This document shows positions 23,715 to 32,685 of a stretch of 64,000 nucleotides of DNA, one piece after another. How positions within the stretch are numbered: position 1 is the stretch's first letter; each line of letters begins with the position of its first letter. The notes under the pieces are model-generated. The model was not told where the DNA came from, did not search any database, and worked only from the letters and a program-made list of their open reading frames with translations. Position numbers and translations under genes: made by a program. The DNA is taken from NCBI GenBank assembly GCA_034665305.1, contig JAXDFZ010000006.1, positions 28,751 through 92,750 of the forward strand, in the 5' to 3' direction. Source of the DNA: DASXRU01 sp034665305. GTDB taxonomy: Bacteria; Acidobacteriota; Blastocatellia; Pyrinomonadales; Pyrinomonadaceae.

Positions 23715-24707
23715 TTATTCAGCCCTCAGTTTCAATAACTGGCGGTCCTTGAAAAAGTCTTTCCAGGGGTCGCCCTTCTCGGCAATCAGGCGCGGTGCGT
23801 TCTTAATCGTAAAGTCGGAAATCTTTACGCCGCGTTGCACCTGCTCCCAATGCAGCGGCATGGAAACTGACGCCCCACGTTTGGCTCGCGCTGAAAAAGG
23901 CGCAGCGATACTTTTCCCCTTCGCATTTTGCATCCAATCAACGTAGACCTGTTGCTTTCCCCGCTTCGCCAAAGAACGCTGCGTAGTCGCTATCTTCGGC
24001 GCGCGTTCGGCAATCTCGTCCGCGAGCGCGGCCGCCAAACTGGCGATCCGGTTGTAGTCATGTTTCGGTTTCAGCGGCACGTAAATATGAATTCCGGAAG
24101 ATCCCGATGTCTTGGGATACGAAATCCAATTCAGGTCGTCGAACACTCCCTTCGCCACCAGGGCCACCTGCAAAACATTTTTCCAAGGCGCCTCTTTCGG
24201 ATCGAGATCCAGCATCAGGTAATCCGGCGTCATCAAGTGCTTGATGGTGGAATGCCACGGATGCTGTTCGATGGTGCCCAGGTTGACGAAGTGCAGCAGG
24301 GAAGCCGTCGTCGTATAAACCGCGTAATCCAGTTCGCGCCCTTCCTGGTTCGTCAGGCGTTCAGTCTTAATAAACTCCGGCGCGCTTTCGAGATCCTGCT
24401 GAAAAAACATCGGTGCGCCGACGCCGCGGGGGTAGCGTTGCAGGATCGCGGGCCGGTCTTTCAGGTAAGGCATGATCAAGGGACTGACGTGGAGGTAATA
24501 ACTAAGCAGATCGAACTTGGTTAGTTTCTCATCCTGCCAGTAGACGCGATCGAGGCTGGTCAACGAAACGCGTTCGCGGCCCAACTCGAGCAGCACATCG
24601 CCTTTCGGTTTTTTGAGCGCGAGGAACTCGTCGGCCGAAATTGATGGCCCGGTGCGCTGGGCGGTGCGCTTTACCGGCGTTTTCTTAACGGTTTCGCTCT
24701 TGGCCAT
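23715..24707 (-). CDS. Stand-alone LigD-type polymerase/primase domain protein
   Basis: About 330 residues of the archaeo-eukaryotic primase fold found in LigD, the end-filling polymerase of bacterial non-homologous end joining. Visible are YYLHVSPLIMPYLKDRPAIL near the start, HPWHSTI, the catalytic pair in DYLMLDLDPKEAPW, and TSGSSGIHIYVPLKP. No ligase or phosphoesterase domain is fused, and no ku gene is in the window. It sits between an FAD/Rieske oxidoreductase gene (15 bp upstream) and a TPR gene. ATG 24707 is chosen over TTG 24716. A repair role is likely; the partner ligase must be elsewhere. Confidence 0.92.
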   Translation of the reverse strand: MAKSETVKKTPVKRTAQRTGPSISADEFLALKKPKGDVLLELGRERVSLTSLDRVYWQDEKLTKFDLLSYYLHVSPLIMPYLKDRPAILQRYPRGVGAPMFFQQDLESAPEFIKTERLTNQEGRELDYAVYTTTASLLHFVNLGTIEQHPWHSTIKHLMTPDYLMLDLDPKEAPWKNVLQVALVAKGVFDDLNWISYPKTSGSSGIHIYVPLKPKHDYNRIASLAAALADEIAERAPKIATTQRSLAKRGKQQVYVDWMQNAKGKSIAAPFSARAKRGASVSMPLHWEQVQRGVKISDFTIKNAPRLIAEKGDPWKDFFKDRQLLKLRAE

Positions 24708-24722
24708 AATTGCCAAAGGATA

Positions 24723-26276
24723 CTACGATTCCGCTTGAGTTTCGTCTTCCACCGGCGGCAGATCGCTGTTTGCCGGTCCCATTATTACCTGGCCCATCGC
24801 ATCGTAGCGCGAGCCATGGCAAGGACAGTCCCAGGTTTTCTCAAACGAATTCCAGTCCACAATACAACCCAGGTGGCGGCAAACGGCGGAGACTTCGTGC
24901 AACTCGCCGGCGTCATCCCGGTAAGCTGCAATCTTTGAAAGACCGCGGCGGATGATTGCGCCGGAACCTTTTTCGATCTCTTTGACGGAATCGATCTCGC
25001 CGGGCGTCACAAGATCTGCGTACTGACCGGCGACGTTAATATTCTCTTTCGCGAATTCCTTGAGGGCGCCGAGTGTTACCCGCGAAGGATCGTAAAGCTT
25101 GGCCCAGGGATTTTCCCGCTCCATGATTAAATCGGTAATCAGTATTCCCGCAATCGTCCCGTGCGTCATGCCGTTTCCCGAATCACCGGTAGCGATAAAA
25201 ACGTTGTCGTGGTCCATCGGGTTTTTTCCGATGAAGGCCAAACCGTCAACCGGTTCCATGACTTCACCCGACCAGCGAAACTCAATCTCTTTCATCATGG
25301 GAAAACGTTCACGCGTCCAACGTTCCAGCACGGCAAATCGGCGATTGGCCTCGTTCTTTTGTCCCACCTTGTGATCTTCGCCGCCGCAAATCAACAGGTC
25401 ATTGTTGCGTGAACCTTCCGGCACGGTTTGCAAACGAATGTAGTGGTAAGGATCCGGCGTGTCCCAGAACAACGCCCGCGCGACCGAGCCCCGTGGCACG
25501 CGCGCTCCCAGTACATAAGTCATATAGCCGGCCTGCTTCGTGTGAATGGCGACCAGATCATTTACCGGAGTGTTGGTCGCGACTACCACGGCATCAGCGG
25601 TGATTACGGCTCCCGACGCAGTTTCAATCCTGGCCTGCTTGCCGCCTTCGATTTTGCTCGCGTGTGTGTTGCAGAAGATTTTTCCGCCGGCTTGCTCGAT
25701 TGCTTCGGTCAAACCGGCCAGGTATTTCAGCGGATGAAACTGTGCCTGTCGCGGGAAACGGAGCGCGCGACCGGTGTCGTACGAATCAATGGGCGCGCGA
25801 TCGACAAACTCGATATCCTTGAGGCCGGCCTTGTGCACGGCCAGCAACTCCTCGTCGAGGACTTTTTTTGATTCGCCGGGCGGCACAAACAGATAACCAT
25901 CCACGCGCTCGAAGTCACAATCGATCTTTTCCCGGGTGACGATTTCCTCCACCTGATCGATCGCTGCGGCATGGCTCTCTGCGGCGAGTCGCGAGCCGTC
26001 TTCACCATGCAATCGCTCGAGTTCGTAGTAGCGATCATCAAGTGCGGTTACGAGGTGGGCTGTAGTTCTCGCCGTCATGCCGCCACCGATCGGTCCGTCG
26101 TCCAAAACAATCACTGACTTTCCTTCGCGGGCAAGGAGATAGGCGGTAGTCATGCCGGCGATTCCCGCGCCGACGACGCAGACATTCGCGCTGGCGTCTT
26201 CCGCCAAAGCGGAACGCTCCGCGATTTCGGACGTAGCCATCCAGCTGGAAAGAGTCGTACCAGAGGTCGGTTTCAT
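24723..26276 (-). CDS. FAD-dependent oxidoreductase with C-terminal Rieske domain
   Basis: A 517-residue fusion. A DAO-type FAD fold comes first (NVCVVGAGIAGMTTAYLLAR dinucleotide motif near residue 31, GGGMTARTTAHL flavin contact, ATGDSGNGMTHGTIAG C-terminal FAD motif near 365). It is followed from about 420 by a Rieske [2Fe-2S] domain with ligands CRHLGC and CPCHGSRYD. This architecture is widespread in bacteria, but the substrate is unknown; amine or glycine-like oxidation is the family theme. No signal peptide. GAAGGA with 8-base spacing precedes ATG 26276. First gene of an operon with the LigD-type polymerase and the TPR protein. Confidence 0.93.
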   Translation of the reverse strand: MKPTSGTTLSSWMATSEIAERSALAEDASANVCVVGAGIAGMTTAYLLAREGKSVIVLDDGPIGGGMTARTTAHLVTALDDRYYELERLHGEDGSRLAAESHAAAIDQVEEIVTREKIDCDFERVDGYLFVPPGESKKVLDEELLAVHKAGLKDIEFVDRAPIDSYDTGRALRFPRQAQFHPLKYLAGLTEAIEQAGGKIFCNTHASKIEGGKQARIETASGAVITADAVVVATNTPVNDLVAIHTKQAGYMTYVLGARVPRGSVARALFWDTPDPYHYIRLQTVPEGSRNNDLLICGGEDHKVGQKNEANRRFAVLERWTRERFPMMKEIEFRWSGEVMEPVDGLAFIGKNPMDHDNVFIATGDSGNGMTHGTIAGILITDLIMERENPWAKLYDPSRVTLGALKEFAKENINVAGQYADLVTPGEIDSVKEIEKGSGAIIRRGLSKIAAYRDDAGELHEVSAVCRHLGCIVDWNSFEKTWDCPCHGSRYDAMGQVIMGPANSDLPPVEDETQAES

Positions 26277-26465
26277 AGGTTTTCCTTCGAGTGCTTGGGT
26301 TCAGGAACTGATTATCGAAAGCGACTGGCATGCCAGCCGCCTTATCCCCGACATCTAACTCTGGCCTAATTCGCGCGGCTGGGCCGGCCCGCGAAACGCG
26401 CGCGGACTGTCTCGATTCGCAACGGGACGGCAGTTGATTCTGTCGGATTCGTACAGTGAAAAACG

Positions 26466-26532
26466 TAGGACAGGCATTCCTGCCTGTCCCTTTAGTTAGC
26501 CCAAGCGGGGACAGACATGAATGCCTGTCCTA
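26466..26532. repeat. Family D repeat pair (TAGGACAGGCATTCCTGCCT)
   Basis: Two short palindromes, TAGGACAGGCATTCCTGCCT... and ...ACAGACATGAATGCCTGTCC, face each other. The 350-bp gap 26277-26626 contains nothing else recognisable. Confidence 0.85.
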
Positions 26533-26626
26533 CCCCGCTCGTTACTGGCATGCCTCTTGAATCGAAACCTCGGGATGGGCGCAACGTGAGCTGTACAGCT
26601 GGACCGCATTTCGAAAAGGATTAATC

Positions 26627-27301
26627 ATGCGAGTGCTAAAGATTTATGTGGCGGCCCTGGCGATGGGATTAGTCGCGGGAGCCATCGGTTATCAGATCGA
26701 TCGAGGCTCGGCAGCGGGCTCGTCAGGCGCAGGAACGTTGGCGCCGGGGTTGCGCTACCGGCTGAACCCCGCACAGAGTTCATTTATGGTGCGCGCCTTT
26801 GCCGGCGGTGTGCTGTTCTTTAAAGGACACGATCACTTTATTAAAGTCGGAGACTTCTCAGGCGAGGCGGAGTTGACTCCGACCGCTCTAAATCCTGCGT
26901 CGCTGCAGATGACGGTGCGCGCCGACTCGCTGGAAGAGACGCGCGACGTATTTACGCCAGAGCAAAAACAAATCATCAATAAAGAAATCCGGGAGCTGGT
27001 TTTGGAGACCGCAAAATATCCGGAGATTACTTTTAAGAGCACGGACGTAACAGGCAGGTTGGTTTCAGCCAGTCACTACGAAGCCAAAATTGGCGGCGAT
27101 CTAACGTTGCACGGAGTCACGCACCGAATCGTTATTCCCGCTCAGATTTCATTGGAAGGAAGGAATCTTCGCGCTCGCGGAGAGTTCACAATCGATCGCG
27201 GCGATTATGATGTGAAGGCCACTTCAGCTCTGCACGGTACAATCCGCGTGCGCGATAAGTTAAAATTCATGTTCGATATTGTCGCCAATCAGCAGCAGTA
27301 G
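26627..27301 (+). CDS. YceI family protein
   Basis: A 224-residue protein with an N-terminal hydrophobic anchor or signal (IYVAALAMGLVAGAIGYQID), then the YceI lipocalin-like barrel: YRLNPAQSSFMVRAFAGGVL, FSGEAELTP, VLETAKYPEITFKSTDV and LTLHGVTHRIVIPAQISLEG. YceI proteins bind isoprenoid-type lipids in the periplasm. AAAAGGA precedes ATG 26627. The stop codon TAG at 27299-27301 is the first triplet of a family D repeat. Confidence 0.92.
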   Translation: MRVLKIYVAALAMGLVAGAIGYQIDRGSAAGSSGAGTLAPGLRYRLNPAQSSFMVRAFAGGVLFFKGHDHFIKVGDFSGEAELTPTALNPASLQMTVRADSLEETRDVFTPEQKQIINKEIRELVLETAKYPEITFKSTDVTGRLVSASHYEAKIGGDLTLHGVTHRIVIPAQISLEGRNLRARGEFTIDRGDYDVKATSALHGTIRVRDKLKFMFDIVANQQQ

Positions 27302-27500
27302 GACAGGCATTCCTGCCTGTCCCGCCAGGTGCGGCCTCAATCAAGTTGAGTGTTATCGGGAAAGAAATGGACAGACAAGAATGTCTGCCCTACAGCAGTA
27401 GTAGGACAGGCATTCGTGCCTGTCCCGACAAGATTCCGCAGAAGCAAGATTCAAAATAGCGAGGAAGGAAAGTAAGGGACAGACAAGAATGTCTGTCCTA
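27299..27500. repeat. Cluster of four family D palindromes
   Basis: Copies at 27299-27322, 27369-27392, 27402-27426 and 27477-27500, each about 24 bp with a central AATG/ATTC (for example GGACAGACAAGAATGTCTGT). They fill the gap between yceI and the PPC-domain gene. Confidence 0.9.
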
Positions 27501-27509
27501 CCAGGACAC

Positions 27510-27953
27510 ATGAAAATAAAACAGATCGATAGTGAAGGAACCCAGACGTACGTGTTGGTTTTTGACAAGGGCGACGAGGTAGCTTCACACCTGTTGCAGT
27601 TTGCCAAAGACCAGGGGATTACCGCCGCCTTCTTCAACGCCCTCGGAGCTTTTGAGGATGTGACGTTCGGTTGGTATGACCGCGAACTCGGCGACTACAA
27701 ACGAATCGAACTCACTGAGGGAATGGAAGTGATGTCATTCGTCGGCAACCTGGGTCTGGGCGAAGCTGGCGAGTCGAAGCTCCATGCGCACGTGGTGATT
27801 GGCAAACGCGACGGCACGGTGCACGGCGGACATTTTTTTCAGGGCCACGTGTGGCCCACCATGGAGATGGTTTTGACTGTGATGCCGGAACGCTTCGTGA
27901 GAAAAGTGGATGAGGAGACGGGAATTCCCCTAATCGATCTGGATCTTGGTTGA
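27510..27953 (+). CDS. PPC/DUF296 domain protein
   Basis: A 147-residue single PPC domain (plant and prokaryote conserved). It opens MKIKQIDSEGTQTYVLVFDK, continues ITAAFFNALGAFEDVTFGWY, and ends in HAHVVIGKRDGTVHGGHFFQ. The three histidines HAH...H form the family's metal site. In plants the domain is fused to AT-hooks; bacterial singletons are of unknown function. The start is ATG 27510, because the seven codons upstream are family D repeat. Confidence 0.9.
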   Translation: MKIKQIDSEGTQTYVLVFDKGDEVASHLLQFAKDQGITAAFFNALGAFEDVTFGWYDRELGDYKRIELTEGMEVMSFVGNLGLGEAGESKLHAHVVIGKRDGTVHGGHFFQGHVWPTMEMVLTVMPERFVRKVDEETGIPLIDLDLG

Positions 27954-27971
27954 GCCTGAGGTAATGAGTTC

Positions 27972-28946
27972 TTAATATCCGTCAGGGTGCGCGTTCATCC
28001 AATCCCACGCGGATTTGATGATCAACCGCAGGTCCTGTTGCGAAGGCTTCCAACCTAGTTCGCGTTTGATCTTTTCCGAACTCGCAACCAACACTGCGGG
28101 ATCACCGGGACGCCGCGCTCCGACGCGCACCTGGATCTCCCGGCTGGTAACTTCGCGGGCCATCTCGATCACTTCCTTGACGGTGTAGCCGTCGCCGCCA
28201 CATCCGAGGTTGTACGTGCGACTCTTTTGCTCGATTCCTTCGAGGGCCATCACATGGGCGCGCGCCAGATCGACCACGTGGATGTAGTCGCGTACGCACG
28301 TTCCATCCCTGGTTGGGTAATCGTCGCCGTGAATTTCAATATCAGCCTGCTTGCCGGCGGCTGCCTGCAGCACGAGGGGAATTAAGTGCGTTTCCGGATT
28401 GTGCGATTCGCCGCACCGAGCGGTCGCGCCAGCAGCGTTGAAGTAGCGCAGGCTCGCATAGCGCAGATCGTAAACCTCATCGTCCCACGCGAGGGCTCGT
28501 TCAAAAGCCAGTTTGTTTTCGCCGTACGGATTGGTGGGGTTTGTCGGATCGCTTTCTTCGATCGGCTGTTTCTCGGGCTCGCCGTAAACAGCCGCCGATG
28601 AAGAGAAGACGATGCGCTTGATGCCGTTGTCGCGCATCACGCTCAGCAACGTCACACCGCCAAGCACGTTGTTGCGGTAATATTTTTCCGGCTGGGCCAC
28701 CGATTCGCCCACCAGCGAGTACGCAGCCATGTGGACCACGGCCTCGATCGCGTTGCCGCGAATGGTACGGCCCAGAGTTTCACCATCGAGCAAGTCGCCT
28801 TCGACGAGGCGGGCCCCGGGGTGGACCGCCGCGCGATGACCCTTCTCCAGGTTGTCGTAGACAACGACCTCGTGGCCGTTATTAATCAGTTCTTCGGTAA
28901 CCACGCTACCGATATAACCTGCTCCACCAGTAACCAGGACGGGCAT
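27972..28946 (-). CDS. galE: UDP-glucose 4-epimerase
   Basis: A 324-residue extended short-chain dehydrogenase interconverting UDP-glucose and UDP-galactose. The NAD motif is GGAGYIGS at the N-terminus; catalytic Ser/Tyr/Lys are in FSSSAAVYG and NPYGENKLAFE; RYFNAAGA and GTCVRDYIHVVDLARAH are GalE hallmarks. It supplies sugar nucleotides for envelope polysaccharides. It starts 6 bp after the end of the permease gene and is on the same strand, so it is likely the distal gene of the egtD transport operon. Confidence 0.95.
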   Translation of the reverse strand: MPVLVTGGAGYIGSVVTEELINNGHEVVVYDNLEKGHRAAVHPGARLVEGDLLDGETLGRTIRGNAIEAVVHMAAYSLVGESVAQPEKYYRNNVLGGVTLLSVMRDNGIKRIVFSSSAAVYGEPEKQPIEESDPTNPTNPYGENKLAFERALAWDDEVYDLRYASLRYFNAAGATARCGESHNPETHLIPLVLQAAAGKQADIEIHGDDYPTRDGTCVRDYIHVVDLARAHVMALEGIEQKSRTYNLGCGGDGYTVKEVIEMAREVTSREIQVRVGARRPGDPAVLVASSEKIKRELGWKPSQQDLRLIIKSAWDWMNAHPDGY

Positions 28947-28952
28947 CTGTGA

Positions 28953-30518
28953 TCAGAATCCTTTCGCTTTCAGCCATTCTCTCACAACATCTTTCTTGTC
29001 CCGCTTGTTTCCGTCAACTTCGTAGTTCAGGCGGCGCATTTCTTCCGCCGTAATCGTGCCGGCAAGCCTGGCCAGAGTTTCGCTGAGGGCGGAAACGCGG
29101 GCCAGTGCGTCCTGGCGCGCCAGCAGCACACCTTCATAAGGAGGAAAGTAATGCCGGTCGTCTGCCAGTTGCACCAAATCCAGGGCCGCGATTCGTCCCT
29201 CCGTGGAATTTCCCGCGATCATATCAACCTGCCGGGACGAAAGTGCGATATAGGTTAGCGAGAGATCCATTTCACGTGGCGGTCCCGCGAATCTCAAGCC
29301 GTAGGTTTTGGAGAAACCTGGATAGCCGTCGGCCCGCGACATGAAGTCCTGACCAAAACCGGCGCGCCACTGCGGAGTATACTTAGCCGCTTCGGAAACC
29401 GTTTTCAAGTTCAAACTTCGCGCTACCTCGCCCCGAACGAGGATGGCGAACGTGTTATCGAAGCCGAGCGGCGGGCCCACTTCGACACCGAACTTTTCCG
29501 CATATTCTCGCTTCACCTGATCGTAAACCGCGCGAGTATCGGAAACTGGTGGGTGCTTCAAAATCGCCGTATACGAGGTGCCGGTATATTCAGGATAGAG
29601 ATCGATCTGGCCGGCAACCAGGGCGTCGTGGGCCAGATTGCCGCCCAAATCGAAGCGCCGGTCAACTTCAACGTGCTTTGCCTCCAGCATCTGCGCGACG
29701 ATCTCTGCCAGCAGCACTGATTCAGTAAAGTCTTTTGAGCCGACGGTGATATGACCCTGGCTGGGTTGGGATGTTTGCCGGGGCCCACCAGACTGCCAGA
29801 TCAGAGAACCGCCGACCACGCCCGCCGCGATCGCAACGGCGAATCCCAGGACCACTAAGACGCCCGTCGCTTTGCCGGCGTGGGTGCGTTTGCGCCGGCT
29901 GGTGTCAAAACGTTTTTCAATCAGTCCAAATCCAAAATCAGCAGCGAGCGCCATCAACGCGGACGGCACGGCTCCGGCCAACAGCAGATTTGTGTCGTTA
30001 GTCCGCAGACCGCGAAAAATGTATTCGCCCAGTCCACCGGCGCCCACGCTGGCCGCAATGACAGCGACGCCCACGGTGATCACTACGGCGACGCGAACCC
30101 CCGTCAGCAACACGTTCATCGCGAGCGGCAGTTCAACCTGGAACAGGACTTGACGATCCGTCATCCCCATGGCGACGGCGGCTTCGCGAACATTTCGATC
30201 GACACCTACAATGCCGGTCACTGTGTTGCGAATGATCGGCAGCAACGCGTAAAAGACGAGGGCGATGATGGCGGTGCGCGGACCAATGCCACCGATGAAT
30301 TTAAGCGGGATCAGGAAACCAAAAAGCGCCAGACTGGGAATCGTCTGCATCACATTTGCGAGCCCGAGGACGGGCCCGCGCAAACTTTTGTGGCGCGTGA
30401 TGAAGATTCCCAGCGGCACGCCAATCACCGTCGCGATGCCCGTGGCGATGAAAACAAGCCAGAGATGCTGTCCGACGTGCCCCAGGAGATCCGGCCAGTT
30501 GGTCCTAAGAAAGTTCAT
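28953..30518 (-). CDS. ABC importer permease fused to substrate-binding domain (EgtU/OpuC-type)
   Basis: A 521-residue fusion: a six-helix BPD-type permease (residues 1-205, with the EAA loop VREAAVAMGMTDRQVLFQVE and LPLAMNVLL), a linker with one extra TM (about 220-238), then an OpuAC-type binding domain (from about 255: ITVGSKDFTESVLLAEIVAQ, IDLYPEYTGTSYTAILKHPP, ending WLKAKGF). The binding domain is thus tethered outside. This is the layout of compatible-solute importers and specifically of the ergothioneine importer subunit EgtU (about 500 residues). The ATPase gene and egtD lie immediately upstream, supporting a trimethylammonium-imidazole substrate. Substrate assignment is inference. 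Confidence 0.85.
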   Translation of the reverse strand: MNFLRTNWPDLLGHVGQHLWLVFIATGIATVIGVPLGIFITRHKSLRGPVLGLANVMQTIPSLALFGFLIPLKFIGGIGPRTAIIALVFYALLPIIRNTVTGIVGVDRNVREAAVAMGMTDRQVLFQVELPLAMNVLLTGVRVAVVITVGVAVIAASVGAGGLGEYIFRGLRTNDTNLLLAGAVPSALMALAADFGFGLIEKRFDTSRRKRTHAGKATGVLVVLGFAVAIAAGVVGGSLIWQSGGPRQTSQPSQGHITVGSKDFTESVLLAEIVAQMLEAKHVEVDRRFDLGGNLAHDALVAGQIDLYPEYTGTSYTAILKHPPVSDTRAVYDQVKREYAEKFGVEVGPPLGFDNTFAILVRGEVARSLNLKTVSEAAKYTPQWRAGFGQDFMSRADGYPGFSKTYGLRFAGPPREMDLSLTYIALSSRQVDMIAGNSTEGRIAALDLVQLADDRHYFPPYEGVLLARQDALARVSALSETLARLAGTITAEEMRRLNYEVDGNKRDKKDVVREWLKAKGF

Positions 30519-30594
30519 GCTGAATCATTCGAACCGCCGCTAGCGAAAACCATTTTCCATTTCTCATTTTTTCATTGCCGGGACAAGCTCTATT

Positions 30595-30702
30595 TGGAGT
30601 GCGGTGGCAAGCGAAGCGCGACACCGCTTTGGCCTGGCTTGAAACATATGACGACGAAAATCCAAAGCGTCGTCGCCGCTTCGCTCTGCCGGCGCACTCC
30701 AT
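30595..30702. repeat. Family A repeat pair within the transporter operon
   Basis: Opposed copies at 30595-30634 and 30660-30702 lie in the 244-bp gap between the ATPase and permease genes. They would form a hairpin in the shared transcript and could set unequal expression. Confidence 0.85.
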
Positions 30703-30762
30703 AGTTCTTGATGACAGATGAAAAATGGAAAAGGACAAATGGAAAATCTTCTTTTCGTCTTT

Positions 30763-31536
30763 CTAAACCAATGTACCGACATCGCCGAGGGTGGCGAGGT
30801 ACGCTTGCGCATACTCGTTTTCGGACTTCACAAATCCGGACGGCGTTTCCAATAAGACGATTCGTCCGGCCTGCATCAGGCCTATCCGCGAGCCGAGGAG
30901 CAAAGCTTCGCGCACGTCATGCGTGACGAAGATAACGGTTTTTCCAAGTTCCTGTTTTAGTTCGCCAAATTCTTTTTGCAGCGTCGCGCGCGTCAGCGGA
31001 TCGAGGGCCCCGAAGGGTTCATCCATCAAGAGCAGCGGCGGATCGGCAGCCAGCGCGCGGGCCACGCCGACGCGTTGGCGTTGTCCCCCTGACAGCTCGC
31101 CCGGGTAACGCTCGGCGAATTTTTCGGGGTCCAGGCCGACCAGGGAAAGCAATTCCCGGACGCGGTCGCGGACACGATCTTCTTCCCAACCTTCGAGGCT
31201 GGGTACGAGTGCAACATTGCGGGCGACGGTGAAATGAGGAAATAGCCCGGCGTCCTGAATCACGTATCCGGCGCGGCGCCGCAAACGGATCGGATCCCAA
31301 TGGCTGGTATTCTTTCCTTCGATCAGCACTTCTCCGCTGGTCGGCGTCAGCAAGCGATTAACCAACCTGAGGGTCGTAGTCTTTCCGCAACCGGATTCGC
31401 CCAGCAGCACCAGCGTCTCTCCGCGCATGACGTTGGCAGACAAGTGATCGATGATCGGCGCACTCAGCCCGGGAACTCGGTAACTGACATCGCGGAACTC
31501 GACGAGCGGATTGTTATCGGCAGCGGCGTCGGTCAT
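30763..31536 (-). CDS. ABC importer ATPase (EgtV/OpuCA-type)
   Basis: A 257-residue nucleotide-binding subunit: Walker A GESGCGKTTTLRLVNRLL near 39, Q-loop VIQDAGLFPHFT, signature LSGGQRQRVGVARAL near 146 and Walker B LLLMDEPFGALDPLTR. The sequence is closest in feel to glycine-betaine/osmoprotectant ATPases (ProV/OpuCA), but at 257 residues it has no C-terminal CBS pair, the osmosensing module of OpuA-type systems. That argues against osmotic gating. It starts 31 bp after egtD ends and precedes the fused permease/binding protein gene. Confidence 0.9.
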   Translation of the reverse strand: MTDAAADNNPLVEFRDVSYRVPGLSAPIIDHLSANVMRGETLVLLGESGCGKTTTLRLVNRLLTPTSGEVLIEGKNTSHWDPIRLRRRAGYVIQDAGLFPHFTVARNVALVPSLEGWEEDRVRDRVRELLSLVGLDPEKFAERYPGELSGGQRQRVGVARALAADPPLLLMDEPFGALDPLTRATLQKEFGELKQELGKTVIFVTHDVREALLLGSRIGLMQAGRIVLLETPSGFVKSENEYAQAYLATLGDVGTLV

Positions 31537-31567
31537 GGAAGGTTAAACTTGTGGCAAGGGGCGAGCG

Positions 31568-32635
31568 CTAAACCGCCAGAAACAGATTACTGCTAAAAAA
31601 CTCGCGCGCATCAGTCCAGGTGCGGGTGCGTTCAAAGCCGGTTTCGCTCGCCATCCGTGAAAGCTGCTCCAGGTCGTATTTGTATGAATGCTCCATGTGA
31701 ATGCGTTCACCGCGCTGCAGGTCCACGACCATCTCCAACTTGCGAATCGCTACCGTCTGCGCGCTTGAACTTTCGAGGTAAACTTCGATGCGGCCTTCGT
31801 CACGATTATAGAGTGACACGAGTTTGAAGTTGCGCACGTCAAAGTCGGCATCCAGTTCGCGGTTGATGCGCACCAGTTGATTGTGCACGAACGCGCTGGT
31901 CACGCCCAACGCGTCGTTGTAGGCGGCTTCCAAAATCTGCGGATCCTTTTTCAGGTCAGCCCCGAGCAACAGAGCGTCGCCGGTGCGCAACACGTTGCGC
32001 ATTGCCCGCAGAAATTTGTCGGCCTCTTCCGCGTCAAAGTTTCCGATGTTCGAACCCAGGAAAAGCGCGAGCGCTCTTTCCGTGCGCAAAGCGCTGAGCG
32101 CGGCAATGCCGTCATAATAATCGCCGGCATAGGCAATCACTCGCAATGCGGGATAGGTTTGCAGGAGCGAGCGCGCACTGGTTTCCAGCGCCGAGGCAGA
32201 AATGTCGACCGGGATGAAGACGAGCTGGTGCTGGCGCCGGAGAAGTGCTTCGATAATCAGGCGCGACTTGGACGCACTGCCGCTGCCCATTTCGATCAGA
32301 GTTTTGTTTCCCGCGACCGATCCCGCGATCTCGTCGGCATACTTGGTTAATATCTCGGCCTCAGCCCGCGTGCAGTAGTATTCCGGTAGCTGGCAAATTG
32401 CCTCGAAGAGGTGGGAACCCAACTCATCATAAAGATATTTGGGAAAGAGCTGCTTTGGTTCCGACGAGAGGCCGCGGGCCACATCGCGGGCAAAGCCGGC
32501 GTGCGCGTCTTCGCCCGCCAGGCGATACAGGACCAGCCGGTCGTCGGGCGCTGCGGCGAGGTCTGGTGGTGACACGAGGGTGGTCCTTTCTGACGAAAAG
32601 CGATCGGTTTGCCGTTTGGCTTTGCGGGGGCGCAT
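31568..32635 (-). CDS. egtD: L-histidine N-alpha-methyltransferase EgtD
   Basis: A 355-residue SAM-dependent enzyme that trimethylates histidine to hercynine, the substrate of EgtB. Family marks are KYLYDELGSHLFEAICQLPE with YYCTRAEAEIL, the SAM loop IEMGSGSASKSRLIIEAL, PVDISASAL, LFLGSNIGNFD, and the C-terminal MEHSYKYDLEQLSRMASETG. It is the first gene of a minus-strand operon with the EgtV/EgtU-like importer. The partner egtB-like gene is about 14 kb away next to selD. The N-terminal basic stretch (MRPRKAKRQTDR) may indicate a slightly later true start. Confidence 0.95.
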   Translation of the reverse strand: MRPRKAKRQTDRFSSERTTLVSPPDLAAAPDDRLVLYRLAGEDAHAGFARDVARGLSSEPKQLFPKYLYDELGSHLFEAICQLPEYYCTRAEAEILTKYADEIAGSVAGNKTLIEMGSGSASKSRLIIEALLRRQHQLVFIPVDISASALETSARSLLQTYPALRVIAYAGDYYDGIAALSALRTERALALFLGSNIGNFDAEEADKFLRAMRNVLRTGDALLLGADLKKDPQILEAAYNDALGVTSAFVHNQLVRINRELDADFDVRNFKLVSLYNRDEGRIEVYLESSSAQTVAIRKLEMVVDLQRGERIHMEHSYKYDLEQLSRMASETGFERTRTWTDAREFFSSNLFLAV

Positions 32636-32685
32636 CCGGTAAGCTCATTCTTGTAGCCTAAAAACTGATTTGGGACAAGACAAGT

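Noticed and set aside
28953..31536. A plain glycine-betaine osmoprotectant transporter
   Set aside because: Possible, but there is no CBS pair on the ATPase and egtD is in the same operon, so the ergothioneine-type assignment is preferred without being proven.
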